A stretch of 34,491 bases of DNA, taken from Actinomyces oris. GTDB lineage: Bacteria > Actinomycetota > Actinomycetes > Actinomycetales > Actinomycetaceae. The number at the start of each line of letters is the position of its first letter. Position 1 is the stretch's first letter. The translations under genes and the position numbers were made by a program. Below are positions 15,097 through 24,400 of the stretch, piece by piece. The notes beneath the pieces were generated by a model, which worked only from the letters and a program-made list of their open reading frames with translations, was not told the DNA's origin and did no database searches. The stretch is from NCBI RefSeq assembly GCF_001937445.1, contig NZ_MSKS01000049.1:1-34491 (forward strand). The letters are read 5' to 3'.

Positions 15097-16902
15097 ATGA
15101 AGACCACCAAGACGACGACCACGCCCCTCCACCGACTCCGCCGTCGTGCGACCGGAGCCGTCGCGTTCCTGGCCACGATCGCCTTGGCGGCCGGCTGCTC
15201 GACCTCCTCGGCCTCCAGCAACGCCAGCGCCTCGAGCTCGAGTGAGTCGGGCACGACGTGGACGACGATCTCCTCGTCGGTCGCCAAGGCGTCGACCGGC
15301 GCGAGCGTCTCCGACATCCTGGGGGCGAACGCCTCGGTGCAGGACGCCTCGAGCTCCGCGGACGACGCCGGGACCCCGGACACGTCGTCGGCCACCACGA
15401 TCACGCTGTCGGGGTCGTCGGCCTCGGCCAGCGGGTCGGCGTCGAGCAACGTGAAGGTCGATGGGGGCACCGTCACCATCAGCGGCGGTGGCACCTACGT
15501 CATCAGCGGCGAGCTCAGCAACGGGCGGATCGTCGTCAACGCCCCCAAGGCGGACGTGCGCCTGGTCCTCAGCGGCGCGAGCATCACGAGCTCGGACGGG
15601 CCGGCCATCGACATCCAGGACGCCGGCAACGCGATCGTGGTCCTGGCCAAGGACTCCAAGAACACGCTGACCGACGGTGCGAGCTACGCCTCGGGGCAGG
15701 AGGCCACCGCGGCCCTGTTCTCCTCCGACACCCTCACCGTCACCGGGACCGGCCAGCTGGACGTGACCGGCTCCTACAAGGACGGCATCTCCTCCAAGAA
15801 CGGCCTCATCATCACCGGCAGCACCACCATCAAGGTCAAGGCCGCCGACGACGGCCTGCGCGGCAAGGACTACCTGGTGGTCGAGTCCGGGACTCTGACG
15901 GTGGAGGCCGGAGACGACGCCCTGAAGTCCAGTGAGGGCGATGATGAGACGAAGGGCTTCGTCTCCCTGGGCAAGGCGAGCATCACGCTGACCTCCACCG
16001 ACGACGCGATCTCGGCGACCACGGACGTCACCGTCAAGGACACGACCCTGACGATCACGGCCGGCGGCGGCCAGGCCAACGCCACCGTTGAGGAGCAGGC
16101 CCCGCCCGGGCAGGAGTCGACGACGGACTCCTCGACGCCCTCGCCCAAGGGCATCAACGCCGGGGTGAGCTACACGCAGGACTCCGGGAAGGTCACCGTC
16201 AACGCGGCCGATGAGGGGCTGCAGGCGGCGTTCATCAACGTGGCCGGCGGGGAGCTGTCCATCGCGGCCGGCGACGACGGAATCAACGCCTCCAACGGCG
16301 ACCACGTCATCGAGGGGCATGAGAATGCCGACTCCGAGTCCGACGACGGCTCGGTGCTGACGATCAGCGGCGGCGAGGTGGAGGTCTCCTACGCCTCCTC
16401 CGACGGTATCGACTCCAACGGCTCGGCCTACGTCAAGGGCGGGATCGTGGTGATTTCGGGTCAGGCCGGCGCGATGGACGGCTCGGTGGACGCCAACGGC
16501 GAGAGCCAGCTCGTGGGGGTGACGGGCTCGCCGTCGGTGAGCGCGGGGGACACGCTCACCGTCACGGATGCTTCCGGCTCGCAGGTGGCCTCGCTCAAGG
16601 TGGACTTCACGGCTGAGGCGATCACGGTGCTGGGGCTCACCGAGGGCCAGCAGTACACGGTGGCGACGTCGTCGGGCGGCTCGGCGACGGGGACGGCCTC
16701 GGCGCTGTCGGCCGGGACGGGCGGCCCCATGGGTGGTGGCGCCGGTGGTCAGGGAGGCCAGGGCGGTCAGGGCGGTCAGCCCGGCGGCGGCCAGGGCCAG
16801 CAGCCCGGTAGCGGGCAGCAGTCCAACGGCCAGCAGTCCGGCAGCCAGAGCAACCAGAACAGCCAGTCCGGCAGTCAGTCCAGCACCGCCCAGAGCAGCT
16901 GA
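15097..16902 (+). CDS. Secreted Cthe_2159-like (DUF4353) carbohydrate-binding-type lipoprotein
   Basis: A 601-residue exported protein. The N-terminus is basic (HRLRRR), then hydrophobic, with the lipobox LAAGC (Cys34), so it is probably a lipoprotein anchored on the outer face of the membrane. A Ser-rich linker follows. Residues about 110-500 form a repetitive beta-rich region with recurring acidic turns (KAADDGLRGKDYLVV, EAGDDALKSSEGDDE, NAADEGLQAAF, AAGDDGINASNGDH, SYASSDGIDSNG). This is the pattern of the Cthe_2159/DUF4353 parallel beta-helix, whose founding member binds Ca2+ and acidic polysaccharide. The C-terminus (about 540-601) is a Gly/Gln/Ser tail without a sortase motif. ATG 15097 is preceded by AAGAAGAGG. 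It is the last gene before a strong terminator. A cell-surface or matrix role is inferred. Confidence 0.85.
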   Translation: MKTTKTTTTPLHRLRRRATGAVAFLATIALAAGCSTSSASSNASASSSSESGTTWTTISSSVAKASTGASVSDILGANASVQDASSSADDAGTPDTSSATTITLSGSSASASGSASSNVKVDGGTVTISGGGTYVISGELSNGRIVVNAPKADVRLVLSGASITSSDGPAIDIQDAGNAIVVLAKDSKNTLTDGASYASGQEATAALFSSDTLTVTGTGQLDVTGSYKDGISSKNGLIITGSTTIKVKAADDGLRGKDYLVVESGTLTVEAGDDALKSSEGDDETKGFVSLGKASITLTSTDDAISATTDVTVKDTTLTITAGGGQANATVEEQAPPGQESTTDSSTPSPKGINAGVSYTQDSGKVTVNAADEGLQAAFINVAGGELSIAAGDDGINASNGDHVIEGHENADSESDDGSVLTISGGEVEVSYASSDGIDSNGSAYVKGGIVVISGQAGAMDGSVDANGESQLVGVTGSPSVSAGDTLTVTDASGSQVASLKVDFTAEAITVLGLTEGQQYTVATSSGGSATGTASALSAGTGGPMGGGAGGQGGQGGQGGQPGGGQGQQPGSGQQSNGQQSGSQSNQNSQSGSQSSTAQSS

Positions 16903-16920
16903 CCCGGGCTGGACACTGAA

Positions 16921-16949
16921 GGGGGCCGCAGCGCAACGCTGCGGCCCCC
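16921..16949 (+). terminator. Strong hairpin terminator after the lipoprotein gene
   Basis: GGGGGCCGCAGCG (16921-16933) and CGCTGCGGCCCCC (16937-16949) form a perfect 13-bp stem with a CAA loop, 19 bp after the stop codon. It closes the DUF4956-VTC-lipoprotein block. Confidence 0.8.
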
Positions 16950-16977
16950 GAAGCGCGTCGGTTCACGATAGGTCGAG

Positions 16978-17056
16978 GAGGCTTATTCACAGGACTAGCC
17001 GGCGCCGACATCTGCGCAGGTCACAGCACCTTCGGCGGACGCTGTAAATAAGCCTC
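16978..17056. mobile_element. 79-bp MITE-like element with IS-type ends
   Basis: GAGGCTTATTCACAG (16978-16992) and CTGTAAATAAGCCTC (17042-17056) are inverted repeats matching at 14 of 15 positions. The first 12 bases, GAGGCTTATTCA, are identical to the terminal repeat of the IS at 34317. The 49-bp interior has no coding content. This fits a miniature element mobilised by that IS family. No target duplication was recognised. Confidence 0.5.
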
Positions 17057-17058
17057 AG

Positions 17059-17147
17059 TGTCTCAGATGTCATGAGACAACACAGCGTAGGCCGCCGTCG
17101 CGTTCGTAGGGTAGGCCTTGCGTTCGGGGGTTAAGGGTACGAACGCG
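17059..17147. repeat. Two adjacent inverted repeats in a gene-free region
   Basis: TGTCTCA (17059-17065) and TGAGACA (17073-17079) form a 21-bp dyad. CGCGTTCGTA (17099-17108) and TACGAACGCG (17138-17147) are exact complements 29 bp apart, with a further GCGTTCG between them. The region 16950-17226 has no gene. These may be ends of lost mobile elements, or regulatory sites. Confidence 0.4.
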
Positions 17148-17226
17148 AGGCATAAGGTACGACCTCGACGACTCGGCGCTCACCACCGCCCCTATGGTCG
17201 CCTCTATCTCCTGCAGAGCGACTTAT

Positions 17227-17605
17227 TCAGCACTCCACGACGTTGACGGCCAGGCCGCCGCGGGGGGTCTCCTTGTACTTGGCGAGCATGTCCTCGCCGG
17301 TCTGGCGCATCGTCTCAATGACGGTATCGAGGCTGACGGCGTGCCGGCCCTCGCCCCACAGGGCCATGCGGGCGGCGTTAATGGCCTTGACCGCGGCCAC
17401 CGCGTTGCGCTCGATGCAGGGGATCTGGACGAGTCCACCCACCGGATCGCAGGTGAGCCCCAGGTTGTGCTCCATGGCGATCTCAGCGGCGTTCTCCACC
17501 TGAGCGGGCGTCCCGCTCAGGGCCTCGGCCAGGCCGGCGGCCGCCATCGAGGAGGCCGACCCGACCTCCCCCTGGCAGCCCACCTCGGCCCCCGAGCTTT
17601 GCGAT
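17227..17605 (-). pseudogene. sdaA: L-serine ammonia-lyase (dehydratase), 3' fragment only
   Basis: The C-terminal about 126 residues of an iron-sulfur L-serine dehydratase, which converts L-serine to pyruvate and ammonia. Motifs are [60 protein letters not shown], then [17 protein letters not shown] and stop. The Cys residues of GCQGE, TCDPV and IPCIERN belong to the Fe-S cluster region. Family resemblance stops at about 17605, where the preceding residues ([10 protein letters not shown]) are unrelated; roughly three quarters of the gene is missing. An inverted-repeat element begins 24 bp beyond the break, a likely cause or consequence. It cannot be functional. Confidence 0.85.
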
Positions 17606-17628
17606 CTCAGCCCCAAATAGGCCTTCGG

Positions 17629-17760
17629 TGTCACGATTGGCGACTTTTCATACGCAAGTCGTTCGTCTGGTCTCTACCGGCAGGCTTCTCACCTGCGAAT
17701 ATGCGTTCAGCATCGACCCTGTGAGCACAGCCGCCGACCGAAAAGTCTCCATTTGTGACA
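17629..17760. mobile_element. 132-bp inverted-repeat element, copy 1
   Basis: The left end is TGTCAC-GATT-GGCGACTTTTC (17629-17649). The right end, read in reverse, is TGTCAC-AAAT-GGAGACTTTTC (17760-17740). The same ends with the same spacing occur at 28413-28545. CAGCCCG follows the right end in both copies (17764-17770 here). It encodes nothing convincing, and is probably a MITE or another mobile hairpin-forming repeat. Confidence 0.65.
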
Positions 17761-17809
17761 CAACAGCCCGCTCGTCGCTCCGGGCGTGGTTACATGAAAG
17801 CCCAGACCG

Positions 17810-19813
17810 TCAGTCCGTGGGGCGCACCAGCCACCAGGCGGCGTAGGGCGGCACGGGCACACGGCCGTCCCCCGCCCCGTCCAGCGTGGTGGAACCGAAG
17901 GGGACCGTATCGGTCAGGACGTCGGTGGCCCCCATGACGCCGAGCCGGGCGAGCTGGTCGGCGGCCACCGAGCGCCACTGCGGCGTCACGTTGTACACGC
18001 CCACGAAGCTGCCGCGCGGGTGGTCGCGGTAGGTCACCAGCACCCCGGGGTCGTCGACGTCCTGGACCTGGGTGCGCACGGCGGCGTCGAGCTGGGGCAG
18101 GCCGGCACGCACCTGCGCCATCCGCGCCAGGTCGGTGAAGACGCGCCCCTCGACGGTGGAGCGGTCGTGGCGGTTGGCCAGCCGGGCCCTGTCGAGGCGG
18201 GGGCGCCCGGCCCAGCGCGAGTCGGCCTCGTGGCCCAGCTCGGTGTCCCAGTTGGGGTCGTTGGGCTGGGCGAGCTCGTCCCCGCTCCACAGAACGGGGA
18301 TGCCGCCCCAGCCGTAGACGATGGCGTGGGCCATGCGTAGGGCATGGATCCGCTCCTCGCGCCACGTCCACAGCGCCTCGGCCTCGTGCTCGGGGGTCTC
18401 GTCGGTGACGCCCTCCCAGGCCTGGGCGGCGGCCTCGATCCCGATGAGTGAGGCGGCCGTCCCGGCGATGCGCCGGTCCCCGGTGGCCGGGTTGTGCTGG
18501 AAGACCAGGCCCGCGGCGTCGGAGGTGGGGTACTCGCCGCTGTACCAGTCGGCCAGGAAGGAGCGGTGGTCGTAGCCGGACAGGCCGACGGCGGCCGCGT
18601 CGTCGTCGTCAATGGCCCAGCCGATGTCGTCGTGGCAGCGCAGGTAGGTGATCCAGGTGGCGGTGGAGGGCTCGACCGGCAGGTTCTGGAGGGCCTCGAC
18701 GGCCAGCGTCGTGTCGCGTGCGGCGAGCATGGACCAGATCTGGACCATGAGGGAGTTGTGGTAGGCCAGGTCGGAGACCTTGCCGGTGTACTTGCCCTGG
18801 CCGAGGTACTGGAGGAGCTCGGTGGGAGCGACGATCGCCTCGGCCTTGAGGTCGACGGCGGGGCAGGCGATGCGGGTCAGGGCGCGCAGGACCTCGGTGA
18901 TGGCGTGGACCTCGGGCTGGCCCTGGCAGTCGGTGCCCTTGCGCTTGATGGTGAAGGCGATGGCGTCCAGGCGCAGCACCTCGACGCCGCGGTTGGCCAG
19001 GTCCAGGACGATGCCGGCGAACTCGGCCATGACGCGGGGGTTGCGCCAGTTGAGGTCCCACTGGAAGGAGTTGAAGGTGGTCCACACCCAGCCGCCCACG
19101 CCGTCGTCCCAGGTGAAGTTTCCGGGGGCGAAGTCGGGGAAGACCTCCGGCAGGGTGCGCTCGTAGGCGTCGGGCTCGGTGCGGTCGGGGAAGATGAGGA
19201 AGTAGTCGCGGTAGCGCTGCTCGCCGGCGCGCGCCCGCACCGCCCACTCGTGCTCGGCGGCCACGTGGTTGAGGACGAGGTCCACCACCAGGGAGATGCC
19301 CTCAGCGCGCAGCTCGCCGGCCAGATGCTCGAGGTCCTCCATGGTGCCCAGGTCCGGGCGCACGGTGCGGTAGTCGGCCACCGCGTAGCCGCCGTCGGAG
19401 TCGCCGGGGCGCGGGGTGAGCAGGGGCATGAGGTGGAGGTAGGTGACACCCAGCTCGCGCAGGTAGTCGATGCGGTCCTCCACGCCGCGCAGGGTGCCAG
19501 CGAAGCGCTCGGTGTAGGCGGCGTAGCCGACGCGGCCCGGGTGCTGGGCCCAGGCGGGGTCGAGGGTGCGGGCCAGGTCCAGGCGGCGCAGCTCGTAGTC
19601 GCGCTCCGCGTAGGCCCGGGCGGCCAGGGCCAGCAGGTTGAGGGCCTCCTCCTCGGCGGCGTCGCCGTAGAGGGTGGTGAGCCCGTCGAGGAGGTCGGGG
19701 TACCAGGCCTCGGCGCGCGTGAGGAAGATGTCCCGCTCAACCGCCTCAAGCGGGTCCAGGACGTGGAAGACGATGTCGTTGAGGGAGGGCGGGAGGGAAG
19801 TGGCGGCGCTCAT
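17810..19813 (-). CDS. Amylosucrase-family GH13 enzyme (amylosucrase or sucrose hydrolase)
   Basis: A 667-residue GH13 enzyme of the amylosucrase type (GH13_4), which uses sucrose either to extend alpha-1,4-glucan or to release glucose and fructose. The N-terminal helical domain (about residues 1-90) is typical of amylosucrase. The barrel motifs are VDLVLNHVAAEHEWA (177-191), VEVLRLDAIAF with nucleophile D283, VDLKAEAIVAP with acid/base E325 and TYLRCHDDIGW with D395. GIPVLWSGDELAQPNDPNWD and a C-terminal beta domain follow. There is no signal peptide, so the enzyme is cytoplasmic. ATG 19813 is chosen because SLNDIVFHVLDPLE begins the family alignment; GGGGA lies about 12 bases upstream. An upstream in-frame start would add 33 Arg-rich residues. 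Amylosucrase and sucrose hydrolase cannot be told apart by eye. No sugar-uptake gene is adjacent. Confidence 0.87.
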   Translation of the reverse strand: MSAATSLPPSLNDIVFHVLDPLEAVERDIFLTRAEAWYPDLLDGLTTLYGDAAEEEALNLLALAARAYAERDYELRRLDLARTLDPAWAQHPGRVGYAAYTERFAGTLRGVEDRIDYLRELGVTYLHLMPLLTPRPGDSDGGYAVADYRTVRPDLGTMEDLEHLAGELRAEGISLVVDLVLNHVAAEHEWAVRARAGEQRYRDYFLIFPDRTEPDAYERTLPEVFPDFAPGNFTWDDGVGGWVWTTFNSFQWDLNWRNPRVMAEFAGIVLDLANRGVEVLRLDAIAFTIKRKGTDCQGQPEVHAITEVLRALTRIACPAVDLKAEAIVAPTELLQYLGQGKYTGKVSDLAYHNSLMVQIWSMLAARDTTLAVEALQNLPVEPSTATWITYLRCHDDIGWAIDDDDAAAVGLSGYDHRSFLADWYSGEYPTSDAAGLVFQHNPATGDRRIAGTAASLIGIEAAAQAWEGVTDETPEHEAEALWTWREERIHALRMAHAIVYGWGGIPVLWSGDELAQPNDPNWDTELGHEADSRWAGRPRLDRARLANRHDRSTVEGRVFTDLARMAQVRAGLPQLDAAVRTQVQDVDDPGVLVTYRDHPRGSFVGVYNVTPQWRSVAADQLARLGVMGATDVLTDTVPFGSTTLDGAGDGRVPVPPYAAWWLVRPTD

Positions 19814-20099
19814 GAATCCATGGTCCCCGATTCGGCGCCGTCGCGGTACTGATTTCCTCATCGTCCCGTCGGTCAGGGCGGCCATCGGCGGGGCGGCGGC
19901 GCGGTCGGTCACGCAGTCGGCCGTTCAGTCGGCCCCCGACAAGCGCCAACGGGCGCCGCCGGGCGCGGCCCCACCTCCTGAGCCCGCGGCGTCGGCCTCC
20001 CGCTCCCGCCGGCCCACCACCGACAGGGACATTGCGCGCGGCCGGGGGCGTGTCATTCGGGGCGGGGGCATTCGACGCCGTCGGGGACGGACATCCTGC

Positions 20100-21428
20100 T
20101 CACTCAATCACTGGCGGGCCGGAACGGTCCTGGAGGGCCTCCCGTACCTCCTTGCTCGCGTGCGGCCAGGCGATGCGTTCCTGCTCCAGCCGAATACCTC
20201 GGGTACTCACAACCTCCCACGCCCACCGTTCAGAGGCGGTAAGCCCGTCGGGTACCGACCGTCCCTCATGCTTGTCAGCCGCCGGGTCTGGGACCACCAG
20301 CGTGGCGTAGCGTTCCAGGACCTCGGGGCCCATGAGAATCGATCGAACCTGCGGGAGACGGGATCGCAGACGGGCCAGGATGGCGAGCCCATCAACATCG
20401 ACGTCTCCCCAGTAGAGGACCCGCTGCGCTCGAAGTACCCAGCTCAGGTCGCTGACGGCGTCGACGGCGTATCCGGCTCCCCACAGGGCCACAGTTCCCG
20501 GACAGTCCTCCAGAGCGAGAAAGGTCGTCAGGTTCTCCACAATGACGACAGTCGCGGGCATCGACTCCGACCGCTGGGGCAGGTCACCGTTCCGTGGGGC
20601 GGGCCAGAGCCGGTTGAGCTCCGCAACAGGTGCCGCCAGATCGCGCAACCCCGACGGCGCGAGGCCGGCATCGAGGACCCTCAACCGCACCGTGTGCCGA
20701 GGCGGGGTGAGTAGTCCCAGATCCACATCGCGAGCATCCTCCCCCCGGAGCGCCCCGAGCAGGCGCAGAACTACACGCCGGTGGGCTTCCAGCCACTTGG
20801 TATCCATGCCGGCCAGCGGAAGCTGACGCAGATAGAGGCCGGAGACCGGGTGAGTGGTAAGCCACGTGACGGCTCCGAGGAGTCGCTCGACGTCGTCGTC
20901 CGAGTAGTCCGCCACGGTGGTGATGACGGAGGCGATGGCCGCTGAGATCGCAGCAGCATCGGCCTGTTCATCCCCCGGCACCGCCTTGGCCCCGCCCTCT
21001 CCTGTTGCCCCGAGATCCTCATCCTGATCACGGAGCGATTGACGCAACTCAGTAAGAACATCTCGCATTCGAGATGCTCGCCGTTCGGCCCGCCTCCAGT
21101 GCTGCAACCGGCCGCATGCACGGGCCACGGCGGCCGCTCCGTCAAGGACGGCTCGCACGGGAACTTGCTGAACACCCATGGAGGTCCAGCGCCGCGAGGC
21201 GCGTTCAAGGCGACCACCGTGATCACCCCACGTCCTCTCCCACTGGCGCCATGAGGCGATCCATCGCGTGACCTCCTCGGAATGGTTCAACGCCTGCTTC
21301 TCCGTAGGCGCATCGAGCGGAAGAACAAGCCTCTCATTGCGGGCGTTACTGGGATCGGCGGCCCAGGTCGGCAAAGCCTGCCTGTAGCGCTTAGCTGCTC
21401 GCGAGCTCAGGTCGTCAGGGTCCCTCAC
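20100..21428 (-). CDS. jetD: Wadjet JetD, Toprim-fold nuclease subunit (DUF3322/DUF2220)
   Basis: A 442-residue JetD, the DNA-cleaving component of Wadjet, with an N-terminal DUF3322 arm (about 1-210) and a C-terminal DUF2220 Toprim domain. The Toprim acidic residues are visible: E298 in TVVIVENLTTFLAL, and D342, D344 and D346 in VLYWGDVDVDGLAI. In studied type I systems JetABC extrudes DNA loops on circular plasmids and JetD then cuts. Its ATG overlaps the jetC stop codon by 4 bp (ATGA), so the two are translationally coupled. It is the last gene of jetABCD. A 286-bp GC-rich gap with no visible gene separates it from the amylosucrase gene. Confidence 0.93.
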   Translation of the reverse strand: MRDPDDLSSRAAKRYRQALPTWAADPSNARNERLVLPLDAPTEKQALNHSEEVTRWIASWRQWERTWGDHGGRLERASRRWTSMGVQQVPVRAVLDGAAAVARACGRLQHWRRAERRASRMRDVLTELRQSLRDQDEDLGATGEGGAKAVPGDEQADAAAISAAIASVITTVADYSDDDVERLLGAVTWLTTHPVSGLYLRQLPLAGMDTKWLEAHRRVVLRLLGALRGEDARDVDLGLLTPPRHTVRLRVLDAGLAPSGLRDLAAPVAELNRLWPAPRNGDLPQRSESMPATVVIVENLTTFLALEDCPGTVALWGAGYAVDAVSDLSWVLRAQRVLYWGDVDVDGLAILARLRSRLPQVRSILMGPEVLERYATLVVPDPAADKHEGRSVPDGLTASERWAWEVVSTRGIRLEQERIAWPHASKEVREALQDRSGPPVIE

Positions 21429-24400
21429 AACGAACCCTCCTCATCAGTGAAGACTGAGAAGAGGTTCTCCTCGTTGTCCTCGTGGGTGCCGGATGCCGAG
21501 GCCGCCGTCTTATCCGCCCCCCGCGGGTCGGTGGCCCCGACGACGTTGGCCCCCGCCACAACCCTCTCCTTCTCGGCGTCGTCAACGTGCTCAGCGTCCC
21601 CGACGCTCTCGGTATCCTCGGTGTTCTCGAACAGGACCAGGGAGAGCTGGGAGCAGCGTCCCTCGGCGTCATTGGTGACCATGGCGGCCCCGCCGACGTG
21701 CTCCTCCAGGGTCTGGAGCATCTTCATGGGGGTGGCCAGCAGGAGCTGGAAACCGAATCCGCTGAAGACGTCGAGGCCGGCGCGGGTGAACTCGGTGTCG
21801 GTCTTGTCGAAGGCCTCATCCAGGACGACGAGCGCATAACCGGGGACGGGATCACCGGCCTCGGTGAGCTGGTAGCGCAGAGCCGCGGCCAAGCAGAAGA
21901 CAACCAGCTTCTGACGCTGGCCTCCTGAGAGCCCGCCCGCCCCTTCGTAGTAGTCCACTGCGGTACCGTGCTCATCGCGCTCGACGGCGGTGAAGGACAC
22001 GTGCAGCCGCGTATCCAAGCACTGGTTGCGCCAGGTCAGGTCTCGCTGCTCGGAGGAGGCCAGCCGTGTCATCACCGCGTTGAGCAGCTCGAAGCGCGCC
22101 TCGGCCTCCTGCTGCGTCTCATCGGCCAGGTCCAGGGAGCCTGTCGAGATCGTGGCGAGATCTGCCAGGAAGTCTGCGACGACGGGCAGCCTGCGTTCGG
22201 AGACCTCGATGCGCAGGTGGTGGCCGGGTGAGTACTCGGTGTCCTGGAGCGCATCGTTGACCGGGCCGATCCTGGTGCGGACCTGGCTGACGGCGCGGCG
22301 GATCTCGCTGGCGAGCTGGCCGATATTCTGGCTCGACTGCGATTGGAGGAGCTCGGAGAACCGCCGCTCATGACGCGGCAGATCGTCAGCGCGTAGATCC
22401 TTGAGGACCTTGAGGTGGTCATCCAGATAAGCGGGCTCGGGGCGCACATCCGCTCCCGCCGCCGGCCACTGCTCCCCGAATCTGACCATAATGCTGACGG
22501 CGTCGCGCAGAGCCTCATTCTCTTGGCGCAGGGCCCGCTGACGTTCCTGGCTCAGCTCGCGGGTGACGCTTGTGGCGACCTGCCCGATCTCATCAAGGGT
22601 GGGATGTCGCTTGCGGGACCTGAAGCGCTTGTCGAGCTCCTCGCTCAGGGACTCATCCAGGTCGGGCTCGTCCTCCACCACCAGGCGCTCGAGCTCCTTG
22701 GTGGTCTCCTCCAGGCGGGAACGCTGCTGCTTCAGGTTCGCCCGCAGGCTGATGTGCCGTTCGCGGGCCTGCTCCTCCGCCACGCGGGCGGCCTCCAGGC
22801 GGGTATCGAGCTCAACCAGTCCCGGCAGGTCCTGGGTCAGACGGCCGCACTGGGCCTCCAGGTCAGCGACGATGCCACTGGCCGTGGTCACATCGACCTC
22901 CTCCCAGGTCGACTCCGCGGCCCGCAGACAGGCGTCATGTCTCTCCTGCATCTGGCGGGTCCGCCGAGTCAGGTCCTCCAGCTGAGCATTCACCTCGCGC
23001 TCGCGCCGCCGGAGCCGGTCCACCTCCTGACTGACCTGGTCGAGGCGCTGGGCGGCGTCGACGCCGATCGTCCAGAACCTGGGATTGGTCAGGTCCCGCC
23101 GGTCGTCCTTGAGGTGGGCAGTGCGCGAGGACTTGACCTGACCGGCGCGGGTGACCCCCCGTTCCACGCCCGCGAGCGCGGCGGCGTCCTCGACACAGCG
23201 GTGGTCGAAGCGTCGCAGGATCTCAGTGTCGAGCCACTGCGCGTAGTCGGTGCCCTCCACTGGCCGCAGCTTGCGGGCCAAGGCGTCGGGACTGACACTG
23301 CGAGCCTCACCACCGGGCAGGACCCGAAGGTAGGACAAGCGGGTGCCGAGCCGTTGGACGTCGACGGCGTCAGCGACCTGCCGATAGAGGCGCTCGGGAA
23401 CAAGCATGGTGCGGGCGAACCCGGAGGCCACCGCCTCGACCGCGACGCGCCAGGTCTCCTGCCCCTCCACAATGGTGAGGATCTCGCCGACGAAAGGAAG
23501 GACCGAAGCCGGCTGACCGGTGGCGCGCGAGATGATCTCGCGGGCGTCGAGCAGGTCCGGGGCCATGGCCGAGCGGGTGCTGGTGATGCGCTCAGCCTCG
23601 GCGCGCAGCGCCTTCAGCTGGTCGACGAGCTCGAGCTTGTCCCGCATCACAGCGTGCGCCTCCACCTCGAAAGACTCCAGCTGGACCCGAAGCTCACGAG
23701 CCTCCCGATCCAGCTGATCGGTGAGCTCGGCAAAGGCGGCGGCCGTCTGCGGAGGTTCGGTTCCCAGGACGCCAAGGTGCCCGGCCAGGTTGCGCAGCTG
23801 GTCCTCCACTCGCGCCAGGTCCTTGCGGGCGGACTCGAGGCGAGCCTGTACCACCGGGAGTTCACTGCCTGCCACCCCGGCCCTGGCGGTGGTGAGGTCC
23901 TGGACCTCGGCCCGGGCTCTGTCCTCGGCACGCTTAGCGTTGTGAACCTCCCCGTCCAGGGCGGTGACGGCGGCACGGGCCCGGTCCCGAGTCTGTTCAA
24001 GCCGGTCCCGGCGCAGCCGGCGGACGTAGGCATCGACACTCTGGGAGAGTTTCTCGCTAAGTTCCTGATCCTGTTGCGCCCGACTGATGGTATGGCTCAA
24101 AGGCAGCAGAGGAGCCAAGATCTCCTCCTGCCTGCGGGCATCAACGACGGCCGCATGCGCGTCACGCAACTCGGCGAACTGCTCCACCGCATCATCAGCC
24201 AAGGAGAAGGTGCTGGGGGTATCGAGCATGAAGTCACGCAGGAGCGTGTCCAGGCTGGTCAGGCTCTTGGCGGCTTGAGTGCGGTGGAGGAGGCGCTGGG
24301 CCACCTCACCGGACAGTCCCAGACGTCGTCGGAAGGCTGCCGCGAAGGAACTGTAGCCTTGGAAGAAGCGAGCCCTATCTCCCAGATGTTGACGCAGCCT

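Noticed and set aside
14818-16320. 500-residue open frame on the minus strand
   Set aside because: It overlaps VTC copy 2 and the lipoprotein gene in antisense; Gly/Arg-rich shadow.
17219-17233. CTTATTCAGC near the sdaA stop as another IS end
   Set aside because: The bases are the natural end of the sdaA reading frame (GTCGAATGC-type coding plus stop on the minus strand), and no partner inverted repeat was found.
17640-17720. Possible tRNA-like fold in the 132-bp repeat
   Set aside because: No acceptor stem, T-loop or anticodon arm could be assembled; the inverted terminal repeats explain the structure.
18494-19852. 452-residue open frame on the plus strand
   Set aside because: It is antisense to the amylosucrase-family gene; long repetitive Gly/Val/Asp/Glu stretches without a fold signature.
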